The notes under the pieces are model-generated. The model did not search any database and had not been told where the DNA came from. It was given only the letters and a program-made list of their open reading frames with translations. From the NCBI GenBank assembly GCA_963576565.1, contig OY755046.1:54539471-54603470 (forward strand): a stretch of 64,000 nucleotides of DNA, read 5' to 3'. Shown here piece after piece: positions 52,701-63,280 of this stretch. Each line of letters starts with the position of its first letter. Positions within the stretch are counted from its first letter, which is position 1. The DNA comes from Aspidapion aeneum (taxonomy: Eukaryota; Arthropoda; Insecta; Coleoptera; Brentidae). Made by a program: the position numbers and the translations under genes.

Positions 52701-53350
52701 TCATTTGTTTTTTATCATCATCTCTTAAGCTGATTTCACCCATAGTTTTGTTACGGTTTTTGTAGCGGCCTTGTCAGTAGTAATACTTCCCTGGCAATAA
52801 AGGAATTTCGCTAAATGAAACTACCGTTTCTTCATTTTTTGACAGTATACTAGATGCTATAAATACACGATAATTATTGTAAGCTATTTATGATGAGATA
52901 AATGTGTAAGTCCCACTTTTTCAGGTAATTGGCCGCTAATCATAATGTCTATTGTGACATATGTAAAACTTTAGAATATAATCAGCGATTCGTAACAGAA
53001 TTACTGGATATAATTAAACGTTGTGTTGTTTTACTCGTGGCCACGACGTCTGTTATTTGTTTAAAGCTTTAGATTATCTGGTTACACGACTAAATCGGTT
53101 TATAACGTTTTTTCTACGTTTTCCAATGTTTATAATCCACCTCCATCATTCCTCGCCCTCGTCAAGTTCTTTTGAGCCCTCAAATTTTGGATTTAATGCT
53201 GCCATTTCAGTTTTGGCCGTTCTATATTTTCTACGTCTCAACGGATGGCAGGACTTGCTTTGATAATCTTTTATTATTTATCCATTTTTTAAGTCAACTG
53301 GTTTTAAGTGATATCATGCTAATTTGACCCAAGGTTGTGTTACGGTTTTT
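49740..53350. repeat. Long-unit tandem array (about 600 bp, six units)
   Basis: The motif 'ggaattattggatataatt' or variants occurs at about 49930, 50500, 51155, 51905, 52380 and 53000, giving unit lengths of about 470-750 bp. Other shared blocks are 'tgactaaatcggtttataac', 'tttttggatttagt', 'ttacggtttttgtagag' and 'gtctattgtcgtgacat'. Units differ by indels and some are mosaics. No coding content. Confidence 0.9.
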
Positions 53351-54437
53351 GAATAATTAAAGTCATCACTCTCTTTCCTTCTTCGTTATTATCTCTCTAG
53401 TGGATAGGAGATCAACAAACTATGACAAAGCCTTTGGCTTCTCTGGATTTTTATTGATTCAAATAATATTCGTATATGAATTGATTTGAAAAACTGGCCT
53501 CCTGAGACACAAAACCACACACATAATCAGATGATTTGAAGATCGAATAACTAAGATGAATATTCTTCGACCACTAAACATCGAGAATTACTAGTCACAA
53601 TTAAATGTAGAACCACATCAGTGTCATGACCATTTAACACAAAAACCATGCCCAGCATTTAAAAAGCTACCAAACAAAATCCAAGAAACTTGAAATGTGG
53701 GACAAAAAATAGTATCGGTGCTGAGAACTTAAAAAAAGGAGCTGCAACGAAGATGCAAATCGTCATGATGATAGCTAACCGTTGTCATTTACACAGCACT
53801 TAGAGAAAGATTTATATATTTTTATTTTTTCCCTTACAGCCAGCTTTAGCAACTATATTCCTAAAATTTCTTACATAATCCTATAAAAAGATCCCAACAG
53901 GTTAGGCTGTACATATTTGCACACCCCCACAATTCGACCAATGGGGGATGAGGAAGGGCGACTGGCGCAAAGGGGGGTCGAAACTGGGGAAAATCGATAC
54001 TGGAGGTCGACTGTCTGTCTGCCTTTTAGCAATGAACTTTATAAATTAGGGAAAGAAATTCAAGAAATTTCCGAAGCCTAACTAGAGAGATTCTATAATT
54101 ATTTGCATTGTTAATATTAAAGCCGAAGTCTCTTTCTCTTCCATGATTTTAAAAAAAGACTAGTGCTCAAACACGATTAGAGAATCACAGTTGCTAGGTG
54201 CCCATCGAGAAGTCCCATGACCTTAATGGGTCTATAGGTACACCCTATTTGGCAGAGATTCGAGAAGAACTAGAGATGGATTTCACAACCGAATCATGCG
54301 TTTGACAGTACCATTATAAAAGCTGAATTAAAGGCAGCTCAACCAAAGTTACTGTTTTTGTTAAAATAAAAAGAAAATCTTGGACTTTGGCTACTTAATT
54401 GAAAAAGCAATAATTTGAGACTCAAACTGGAGAAACA
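53351..54437. other. Intron sequence, nothing recognised
   Basis: No ORF, repeat or TIR that I can support; a GC-richer patch at 53930-54020 stands out only in composition. Confidence 0.35.
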
Positions 54438-55167
54438 CAGGGTGTCCCAAAACTTAGGGGCCAAAGTGTAGCAGGTGATAGAGGAGGTTATTTCAGATAA
54501 AAAAGTTTATATAACATGGGGGTCAACACACATCTGTTTTTAAGATATAGGATTTTTAAAGTTAGAGAAGTGGGGGAAATAAGGGTTTTACAAAAAAAGA
54601 AAATTTGTCACGGCCAAATGAATACTCAGCTAATTGGGATTCAAAAATGTTGTATTCGTTTTTTTGATATAATTACAAGTTAAGGAGATACAGGTTGTCA
54701 AAATAATCTCCAAAAATTTATAAAAAATAATATTTGTTAAAAAAATTTAATTTTTGCCTACTTTTTCTTTTAAAAAATATCAATAATATTCTATTATTAT
54801 ATCTTCCTAGAAACTTATTTTTAATAACAAAAAGAGTAAGAAACACATTGCGTTTAATATGGCATTCATAAAATTTTAAAACAAAACAAATAGTTTTTTA
54901 TAAAAAAAATTGACCGCATAATTTTTTAATAATTATTTTTATTTTAAATTATTGCTCTTGTTCTAATACACGACATTACCCAATTGCCTATTTTTACTGA
55001 TTTTTTAAAAAAGTTATCATTAAATAAGTTAATAAAATCGCCAAGTTTGATGCTCTGTATCTCAACACAGAAAGATTTCTGACCAATGTATTATATGAAC
55101 TTTTTTATCAGAAATGACCTCCTCTTACATCTGTTGGCCTATGGCCCCTAAGTTATGGGACACCCTG
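54438..55167. mobile_element. MITE with ~85-bp inverted termini (CAGGGTGTCCCA), 730 bp
   Basis: Starts 'cagggtgtcccaaaacttag' and ends 'ctaagttatgggacaccctg'; inverted similarity continues through 'aggaggt.atttc.gataaa'. The right flank is TA, the left flank CA, so a TA duplication may have mutated. The middle is AT-rich and non-coding. Confidence 0.8.
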
Positions 55168-55679
55168 TATAAGCCCTCGTTTTTGGCGATTTTGGAAATT
55201 CTATTTTTGTGCACTTGCAACCTTTAGATTTCAAAACATTTTCAATTATTTTCTAAAATGATTCACAAATTTTGAGGAAAAAAAAATTAAGCGCAGTTTA
55301 AATAAAAAAACCGCACGTAATAAACTGTGTGCCGAAAAATTCCGACGTGTTTAGAATTTTAAACCGTAGTATAAAGATAAAAATTTATTTTTAGAAATTA
55401 AATATCATGAGTATGAGGCAGTTGGAGTTTAGGTGTCTAGACTTATTTTACCGCCTGATAGAAAAAAAAATGTTAATTTATGATAAATTTTGCGGAAATT
55501 TATGTTTAAATAAGGAAATAGTAAATACCGTTCAAATCTTTCTGTCTATTTTTTAATGCAAAAATTAACTAGAGAAACACGAACTAAATTTTTAAATTAC
55601 GGAAGCGCCACTTTCTCTTTTTTACCCAACTGCAGCACGGCGCAAGGAAGGGTAATGTTTTTCGATTGGGATATGTATG

Positions 55680-57345
55680 TATGTATGTAAATCTGAGGGC
55701 ACGGCAGTGCCTCGCCAAGTACGCGCGCCGTAACCATCTTTTCTTGAAACATTTCAGCCAATATTTGACCTACCTAAAACGCTACCTCGGAATGAGCTAC
55801 GAATCTCAAACTTTGCACAGTCGTAGATATCCATGGAGTTAACAACTCCTCCAAGTTTCATGGAATTCCATAAAGTAGTAAAGTAGTTACGAAATTTCAA
55901 AAAACGTCGAAATTGCCACTCACTCACTCACTCATGTATAGATCATCGATATTCTACTGTACTTCCAGACATGCTACAAAGCTGAAATTTGGCACTGATA
56001 GAAATTATGACCAAACCCCTAAAAAAAATCAAAAAACCCCAAAATTTTAATTTACTCCCCTCCCCTATACATTTAAAGTTATGTAAAAGTAGCATTGCCC
56101 ACTTCCAGAAATGCTAGAGAGTTGAGCATTGGCAGACTGATAGGAACTATGATAAAACTATAGGAAAAAATTAAAACACCCCAAAATTCTAATTTACTTC
56201 CCTCCCCTATAAATGTAAATTTAAGCAAAAGTAACATTGCCTACTTCCAGACATGCTAGAGAGCTGAGCTTTGGAAGACCGATAGTAACTATAATAAAGT
56301 TATAGAAAATTAAAACACCCCAAAATTCTAAATTACTTCCTTCCCCTATGAATGCAAAGTTAAGTAAAAGTAAGACTGCCCACTTCCAGAAACGCTAGAG
56401 GGCTGAACTTTTTAAGACTGAAGGACAAAATGATAAAACTATATGAAAACATTTAAAAACACCAACATTTTAATTTACTTCCCTCTCCTATAAATGTAAA
56501 TTTATATAAAACTAACATTGCCCACTTCCAGAAACGCTAGAGTGCTGAGCATTGGAATACTGATCGAAATTATGATAAAACCATGGGAAAAAAATTAAAA
56601 AAGTCCAATATATTTATTAACTCTCCTCCCCTATAAATGTAAAGTTATGTAAAAGTAACATTACCCACTTTCAAAAACGCTAGAGAGCTGAGCATTGGAA
56701 GACTGATAGGAACTATGATAAAACTATAGGACAAAATTTAAAAACACGACAATTTTCATTTATTTCCCTCCCCTATACATGTAAAGTTATGTAAAAGTAA
56801 CATTGTGTACTTTCAGAAACGCTAGAGTGCTGAGCTTTGGAAGGCTGATAGGAACTACGATAAAACCATGGAAAAAATTTAAAAACCTCAAAAATTTAAG
56901 TAAGGCTTTGCAAAAGTTTTGAAAAATATTCCGCATATTTTACTACTTTAAAAATTAAGTATTATCCAATTCCTTTAAAAAAAGAAGTGAAATCATAACA
57001 AAAACATTTGCCAAGTACGCGAAAATGGCATTCCGTAAAAAGAATTGAGATAAAAGTAAAGCCAAGTTCTCCAATACAAATTTTAAAATGAAAGGTTCTT
57101 ACTAGTTTGGAAATATTTTTCTAAACTTGGCTATTACGGCTGTAAATGACTCTTAGGCACAGTGCTAAATTGAACATAAAGAAGTTTGGCTGTAATAGCA
57201 AAGTTTAAAAAAAACATTTCCAAACTAGTAAGAACCTTTCATTTTAAAATTTGTATTGGAGAACTTAACTTTACTTTTATCTCAATTCTTTTTACGGAAT
57301 GCCATTTTCGCGTACTTGGCTTTTTTTATATGAAATGTTTTTGTT
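55680..57345. repeat. Repeat family R140, copy 2 (six ~140-bp units plus hairpin)
   Basis: Starts 'gtaaatctgagggcacgg' and carries six tandem units (anchors near 56096, 56240, 56380, 56520, 56666, 56806; spacing 140-146 bp). It ends with an inverted repeat: 'ccaagtacgcgaaaatggca' at 57009 is mirrored by 'tgccattttcgcgtacttgg' at 57300. A (tatg)n tract precedes it. Confidence 0.85.
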
Positions 57346-57637
57346 ATGATTTGTATGTTTGTGTCGGGCTAGAGGCTAAACGGCTGAACCGTTTTTGACG
57401 AAGAACGTGTCGTTGAATTGCTACTGATCCCGAAGGTGCTATAGGCTATATTTTTTTAAACAGGGGTCAATATGGCGGTCGTCAGACGCCATTTTGTCAC
57501 AAGACGTCGGGATTAAGGCATACAAATTACCTAAATTTCAGGCGATTTTAATGAAACGCCTTTGATATCCCATTGCAAATGTCATCAGATTTGCTGTTAT
57601 TACTTTGTTGTCCTCCCTGCTCTCACCCACCCGGGTA

Positions 57638-58755
57638 GGGGACAATTCGCCGCGGCCGATTCGCCGCAGCCGATTCGCCGCAGCCGATTCGCCGCGGGAC
57701 ACTTCACCGCCGGACAATTTGCCGCGGGGACAATTCGCCGCGAGATTTTTTATTTTATGATGTTACCATTGGCAATTGTTTAAACAGTTTTATTTAGCTT
57801 GACTTCATATAATATATTTGTTTATTTGTTTGATCATAACTTTTTTGAAACTTTTCCAAGTAGGTATTTGGGGTTAGTATACAATTCAACAATTTTTTCT
57901 ATTAGAAAAATAAATAAAATGGCGGATTTTCCCATTTATGAACCGATTTGCATCAAACTCGGAACTTTGAGATCTTTCAGGTCGCTAATTATTATTTTTA
58001 ACCTAATTTTAAAAAATCAAAATAGCGGTTCCACAATGGCGCACTTATAAACCGATTTGCCTCAAACTTGAAGCATCGCGGCGCCTAAGGTAACTCAATA
58101 CAATTTTTTATTTAAATTTTAAAACCTGAAAATGGCGGGTTCCTCGGGGCCTAGGCCCCCCAAGCCTAAGATTTTTTTAGATATTTTTCACATATTGCAT
58201 GAATAAAAAGATTAAAGAGTATAAAATTCGCCATCATAAGACTTCACCCCCCCCCCCCCAGAGAAATCAGCCCGCCCCCCCAATTTTGAGGCAAATCTGT
58301 TTATAAACAAGAAAGTGCGCCATTGTGGAACTGCAATTTTGATTTTTTAAAATTTTAGTTAAAAATAATAATCAGCGACCTGAAAGATCTCAAAGTTCCG
58401 AGTTTGATACAAATCGGTTCATAAATGGGAAACAACGCCATTTTCATTTTTTTAAATTTAAGTCAAAAATTGTATTAAGTTACCCTAAGCGCCGTGATGT
58501 GTCAAGTTTGAGGCAAATCGTTTCATAAATAGGAAAATTCGCCATTTTATTTATTTTTCTAATAAAAAAAATGTTAAATTGTATTATACTAACCACCAAA
58601 TAACTAGTTGGAAAAGTTTGAAAAAGTTATGATCAAACAAATAAACAAATATATTATTTCAAAGCCAAGCTAAATAAAACTGTTTAAACAATTGCCAATG
58701 GTAATATCATAAAACAAAAAATCTCGCGGCGAATCGTCCCGCGGCGAATTGTCCC
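57638..58755. mobile_element. Foldback-like element with ~490-bp arms and GC-rich minisatellite termini
   Basis: Left arm 57638-58140 begins 'gggacaattcgccgcgg' and repeats 'ccgattcgccgc'. Right arm about 58285-58755 ends 'gcggcgaattgtccc'. The arms mirror each other through 'ttaccattggcaattgttta', 'gaaccgatttgcatcaaact' and 'ctttgagatctttcaggtcg'. A CAGTGGCG-type MITE fragment lies in the loop. The left terminus is longer than the right because of extra minisatellite units. Confidence 0.85.
58141..58275. mobile_element. hAT-type MITE fragment in the loop of the foldback element
   Basis: Contains the family core 'aagcctaagatttttttaga', 'catattgcatgaataaaaag' and a C-run as in 35267-35432. 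Ends are worn, without target duplication. Confidence 0.6.
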
Positions 58756-58789
58756 ATCACGACCAACCCATCCTGTCATTCCCCCCACA

Positions 58790-59070
58790 ATCTTAAAAAA
58801 CCATATTCGCATAATTTTATCAAATATAGGACGATTTCAAAAATTATTTTTGTACACGCGACTTTTTTTTCAACACCATTTTACTAATTTCCACCTCCCT
58901 CTCTCTCCTCCCACCCTCCTTATTAGTAATAGTTATAGCTATAACTTTTACAAACATAGAGCTATTTCAAAAATTATTTCTGCATACGCTTTTAAAATTG
59001 TTTTTAACACCATTTTACTAGTTCTCTTCTCCCTCTATCCTCCCCCACCATCACTCAATGAAAGGTAACA
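58790..59070. repeat. Two direct ~130-bp repeats
   Basis: Both copies share 'atttcaaaaattattt', 'caacaccattttact' or its variant, and C-rich 'ccctct..ctcc'. No coding content. Confidence 0.7.
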
Positions 59071-59157
59071 CTGACGCTAAATGAATGGTAAATACATTGT
59101 GCTTTTTATAACGCTGAAAAAAGTTGGAAATAAAAAAAAATAATTAAAAAAACACCC

Positions 59158-59361
59158 AACTGCTAAATCTACTTGTAACTACTAGTCGCAGTTGGGTACA
59201 AAATTACCCAATAACCTGATTCATGAAAATACAAAACTGTATAATTTTGTAAATGCGCTTTGGGCATCAAAACTAAAAGTTGAAGCATGTCGTACATTAT
59301 AGGTATTCCTATCAATTTCGTACACAACTGCGACTAGTAGTTACAAGTAGATTTAGCAGTT
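59158..59361. mobile_element. MITE with 48-bp inverted termini, 204 bp
   Basis: Left 'aactgctaaatctacttgta' and right 'tacaagtagatttagcagtt' are perfect inverted repeats, extending through 'actactagtcgcagttg'. No target duplication recognised. Confidence 0.9.
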
Positions 59362-59807
59362 AAATGTTTTTTTATTTAATTTTTTTAAAAATGAATTCCG
59401 TAAAATTATCTCTTCAGTCACTAACCTCCATGTGTGAGGTTGGTAAGAGGGTGATAATTTTATGTGAGTAGGAAAAAGAGAGTGGTGTAAGTGCGCATGC
59501 GCAGAATAAAAATTTATTTTTTATCAACTAGGGCTGATTATACGCTGTCAAAATATTTGCTAAGTTTTCCCAACTGTCTAGTACTAGATTCTCGGTTGCC
59601 TATAACCCTCTAGCCCAGCCAAACTTAAATGCTACATGATTTTGAGCAAAATAAGTACCTCTTTAGAACCAAACCAACCTTCGTTTATACAATTTTTTTA
59701 TCGTTAAGTGGGAAAACAAATTATTGGACTTGTAAACATGGTTTTTGATACCTATATTTATTTTTGTTTTTTTATCATGATTGATTAATTCTGTTTTTTC
59801 TTTTCAG
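59362..59807. other. 3' end of slgA intron 2
   Basis: Nothing but the acceptor tract 'ctgttttttcttttcag' at the very end. Confidence 0.6.
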
Positions 59808-59892
59808 TTAATGAAAATTACCAGGGGCATTCTGGGTGAGAAACTGTTTATAGCGTTGATGAAAGCCACTTTCTATGGCCATTTTGTAGCGG
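59808..59892 (+). CDS. slgA: Proline dehydrogenase, exon 3
   Basis: 85 bp between acceptor 'ttttcttttcag' and donor GCGG|GTAAGT. It encodes residues 118-145 plus one base: 'LMKITRGILGEKLFIALMKA' then TFYGHFVA. This continues the helical lead-in directly from THNMK of exon 2, 40 kb upstream, with matching phase 0. Conserved in insect PRODH. Confidence 0.93.
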
Positions 59893-60294
59893 GTAAGTAA
59901 TTGGATCTTTAGCACTTTACATGATTAAAAATACTTTGCCAATCCTAACCAACAAAACACGCTTTAAAACTCTTAAAAACTTATAAAAACGAGATTTAAT
60001 GAGTTACAAATTATCTCATATTGAAACTAAATTATAAAATAGTTCCTGAGTAATCCAGAATTCGCCAGGATTAATAACCCAGGAGCCTGCTACAGTTGGA
60101 ACTAGGATGGCTCCAGCAAAAATCTCTTAAAAGTCAATTCACGAAGACTGCGACTGTTGCACTGAAAAGAAAAGAAGTCTATCGTCTATAACCAAGTTCT
60201 CCTGGGATGATAGCGATGTTAGGTAGATGCAAGTCCAACATATTGCAAGACCACCTTTCGGAAGGGGTGTAAAAGCGTGGGTCCACTGTGTATA

Positions 60295-60876
60295 CAGTGA
60301 AACCTCCCATAAGCGGACACTCACGGTTCACTCGATATTGTCCGCTTATTGGAGGTGTCCGCTTAAGAGAGGGAACTACGAAATTTTGATATATATTTAT
60401 TAACAATTTCCGCTGCTTGAGATTTTCCGATATTAAATTTTTCGGCGATCTTTCGTGCTGATAGATGTTCCTTCTCCGAAACGTTATAAACTTCCATTTT
60501 TCCACATAAACTAAGAAGTTTTTTACTGGGCGCCATTTCAAAGAGATCTATTATTACCCAACTGAACAATAAGCACAGCAGTCTCGCCGAATAAAGTAAT
60601 GTTGTAAATACGACAGATGTATTTCGTCTCCGCATTAAAACGGAAACAGGTACAACATACTACAAAATATTTATGCCCATGTCGTGCCCGTCTTCAGAGG
60701 TTCGCGTCCGGCTAAGGAAGGTTTCAGAATTTTTTAACCAAAAAAAATTGTCCGCGTCCGGTTATAGGAGGGAATTTTACATGTAAGCATATAGGCAAAA
60801 GCTCGGTTCCAACAAATTTGTCCGCCTAAAGGGAGTGTCCGCTTAATAGAGGTGTCCGCAAGGAGAGATTTCACTG
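60295..60876 (-). mobile_element. Tigger deletion derivative, copy 2
   Basis: Ends 'cagtgaaacctcccataagc' and 'aaggagagatttcactg', flanked by TA (60293-60294, 60877-60878). Its reverse strand matches copy 1 at 39977-40724, including the HTH ORF. Nested in the retroposon 60064-61065. Confidence 0.88.
60363..60635 (-). pseudogene. Tigger transposase N-terminus, copy 2
   Basis: 90 codons containing KKLLSLCGKMEVYNVSEKE and 'SARKIAEKFNIGKSQAAEIV', the CENP-B-type HTH, then the same abrupt end as copy 1. The catalytic domain is deleted. Confidence 0.75.
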
Positions 60877-61344
60877 TACTTGCTACGCAGTATAAAGATC
60901 CCTGCCCTCGACAAAGAGAAGACAGGCAAAATTAAGTCCTCTTAGAGAGAGAAAACTTGCATCCTAAGGGGCACGTGCATTAGTTTGGTATGGTGTACGG
61001 ACAAATCGGGGTTTGCGAAAACCTAGTCGCTAGACCAAAAATGGTCTCCCCACCACTACTACTACTAATCCAGAATTCACAAGAGTTTAAAAAATTCCCA
61101 AAGTAACATTTTACAAACCGTAGAAATCTCTGCTGAATCTTGTAAATTATCATGATTTTAGTTTATGATTGAACGCTTACTACATCTTGTTGGACGCCGA
61201 GGTAGAATTGAATCGCTTCGTTTAGATTGTGGTAGCAATTGTTTAGGTTAAATTTTTTACGTCTCCACTTTAAGTCAAAGTTCAAAATAAGTTAGTTCTA
61301 GTTTTTTTTTATATTTATAATTTTTTTTATTCTTATTCTTACAG

Positions 61345-61468
61345 GTGAAGATCAGATTAAGATCAGACCAACTTTGGAACGCTTGAGATCCTTTGGTGTC
61401 AAACCAATCCTGGATTACTCGGTCGAAGAAGACATTTCCGAAGAAGAGGCACAGAAGCGAGAAATTGA
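61345..61468 (+). CDS. slgA: Proline dehydrogenase, exon 4
   Basis: 124 bp between acceptor 'cttattcttacag' and donor GAAATTGA|GTAAGT. Encodes residues 146-186: EDQIKIRPTLERLRSFGVK followed by 'PILDYSVEEDISEEEAQKRE'. The segment LRSFGVKPILDYSVEED is a hallmark of PRODH, the first strand of the (beta/alpha)8 barrel and its flank. Phase 1 in, phase 2 out, both consistent. Confidence 0.96.
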
Positions 61469-61575
61469 GTAAGTTAGTTGTTTTATACCTAAGTCAGTCA
61501 ACAACGTTACAATTTTCTCAACAAATATGAATGGGCATTAGATTGACTGATTGATTGATTTAATCTTTTCTACAG

Positions 61576-61656
61576 AGCATCAGTACCAGCGGCAGGTGAC
61601 AAAATGGAGGATGGTTCCCTCAAACAATACCACGTGGACAAATCTTTTGCTGACAG
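61576..61656 (+). CDS. slgA: Proline dehydrogenase, exon 5
   Basis: 81 bp between acceptor 'aatcttttctacag' and donor TGACAG|GTAGGT. Encodes EASVPAAGDKMEDGSLKQYH then VDKSFAD plus two bases. Short introns flank it (107 and 611 bp), in contrast to the giant intron 2. Confidence 0.95.
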
Positions 61657-62267
61657 GTAGGTGCTATAATTCTGCAGTAGGGTTGACGTGGTGTAAAATA
61701 TAGTTACATTTATATAAAATGGTCATAAAGTAAAAAAAAAGAACAAGAAATAGACAAGAAACCCTTTTACATTGAGTAACTAGTTTACATCTAGCCAATA
61801 CAGCTGAATACATTCCTTAAAAGAGAAAATTTATTAAAATAGCTGACAGTCCCTGCATGGCAGAGGATAGTGATCCTATTTTAAAACAGAATTAAGTTTA
61901 AAATAGTCCACACATAACCGATATTTCACATTTTCTACTTTTGTTCAGGCGTCTAAGCGTTCTTTAAAAGTTTGTAGTAACAATTTAAAGTTTATTAATT
62001 GAGATTTAAACATTTTGATCTGATCTGTACCACAATCTTGAAATTCACAGGGATCGGGCATAGGGAAAAAATTACTTTTTATAATAGAATTAAGCATACG
62101 ATAGTCTACATACAACCTTGTTCCTTTTTCTTAAAACTTTCGTATGAACATTTTTTAAAACTGTGTAGGAGAAATTGTGATTATCAGTGGGGATTTATAA
62201 AGAAAAAGTTAAAACTTTTCTCAGTATTTTTACAAGGTAGTAAGGACAACTATATTTTTTTTTTCAG

Positions 62268-62368
62268 ACGTTACAAAGTCCAGTCAGCCAGGACCTACTT
62301 TTACCTGAACGAAGCGACGTGCGAGCGAAATATGGAAACCTTCATTAAATGCCTGGAGGCCATCGCGG
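62268..62368 (+). CDS. slgA: Proline dehydrogenase, exon 6 (last in window)
   Basis: 101 bp from acceptor 'ttttttttttcag' to donor ATCGCGG|GTAAGA. Encodes 'RRYKVQSARTYFYLNEATCE' then RNMETFIKCLEAIA, typical PRODH sequence. Reading through the donor meets TGA after seven more codons, which would truncate the enzyme long before the FAD site, so I take the donor at 62369 as real. The remaining exons lie beyond the window. Intron retention here could in principle give a short isoform. Confidence 0.93.
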
Positions 62369-63039
62369 GTAAGAATCTGACGGATATGTGACAGGTGACA
62401 GATTGTGCGATGTGGCATGAATTAAATTACTTAATATCATGAGTTTTGGATGTGATTTCGTTTTATTAATCTTTAATAAGGTCGCTCAAAAATTGTGTTT
62501 TTACGTTGTTTTACAAATCAACAACAGTACAAACTTTTGTAAAACTGGTGTTATTTTGGTATCATGGTATCACATTTGTCCATGTTGGTAGTAAAATCCG
62601 CTTTTGCGTAACTGTCACTTTCGAGGTGGTATTTTGAGTTATGAAAGTGGCACATAGTTTGAGTGATAAAATTTAAAAATTACAGCGAGTTTATGCTCGA
62701 CACAAAAAACCGAGTGCAGCCCACACAATTTTTGGAAACAGAATGAGAATTTATGTAACTCCGCCCATTATTTTGTTTGTTCGGCTCGACCAAAAATACC
62801 AATTCAAATAGTTTTAATCATGCACTCAAGTGTGCATCAGCTGTTATATAAAATTCACATTATTATGGCAGTGAAGCTCATACTATAATTTTTTTTTGGC
62901 GACAACTTTTTCTAAGCGGAAAAGTTTAAGGACAAATGGCGTGACCAGATGGGAATACAAGGCCATATAGCAGCCATGATGACATTGCATGGTTGGTTAG
63001 TCAATCTGCGACATATAGCTAGGAGAGGGATATATACAC
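62369..63039. other. slgA intron 6 (start), nothing recognised
   Basis: No repeat or ORF that I can support between the exon 6 donor and the MITE at 63040. Confidence 0.5.
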
Positions 63040-63163
63040 TCCATATCATAATTTTTGAGATAACTGTTTGACAGTTATCAGCTCTTTACCATAATAAATA
63101 ACATGGGCGAACGAAAAAAAGTTGTCAAAAGGTGTCTCAAAAATAATGATATGGGGTTTATAA
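63040..63163. mobile_element. Small hairpin MITE, about 120 bp
   Basis: Ends 'ccatatcataatttttgaga' and 'tctcaaaaataatgatatgg' are inverted repeats (19 of 20), with an inner palindrome 'gataactgtttgacagttatc'. A degraded relative is at 26745-26858. Target duplication not clear. Confidence 0.7.
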
Positions 63164-63280
63164 TGAACCAAACTGTGTGCTTGACAAAATTGACACATAA
63201 AAAAAATCAAGAAACCATTGATTGCACTTTTCACAACTGCGCATGTGTCAGACGTGTATGTCTTGTTTGTTACGTTAAAT

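Larger units (their letters stand above)
19725..59807 (+). other. slgA intron 2 (40,083 bp, transposon-packed)
   Basis: It is bounded by GTAAGT at 19725 and 'ttttttcttttcag' at 59807, phase 0. It joins ...THNMK to LMKITRG..., a junction that matches the conserved protein. It holds a pseudo-exon, a complete BEL/Pao retrotransposon and dozens of DNA-transposon fragments listed separately. Confidence 0.85.
60064..61065. mobile_element. Retroposon (SINE or truncated LINE) with 13-bp target duplication
   Basis: Flanked by identical TAATCCAGAATTC at 60051-60063 and 61066-61078. The right end is a simple repeat tail (cactactactactac). Without the Tigger inserted at 60295-60876 the body is about 418 bp. 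A variable-length long duplication and a simple tail indicate target-primed reverse transcription. No clear A/B boxes and no RT coding were seen, so SINE versus LINE 3' end is unresolved. Confidence 0.75.

Noticed and set aside
53021..53263. 80-codon ORF in the 600-bp array
   Set aside because: Not maintained in the other units and without a domain.
49740..53350. CRISPR array
   Set aside because: Units are ~600 bp with no short repeat/unique spacer pattern, and the DNA is eukaryotic.
57345..57420. Helitron 3' end (gggctag plus hairpin) after R140 copy 2
   Set aside because: The hairpin is not adjacent to a CTRR end in the right spacing and the other copies do not share it.
62369..62391. slgA ending at TGA 62389-62391
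   Set aside because: It would remove most of the catalytic barrel; a consensus donor GTAAGA begins at 62369.
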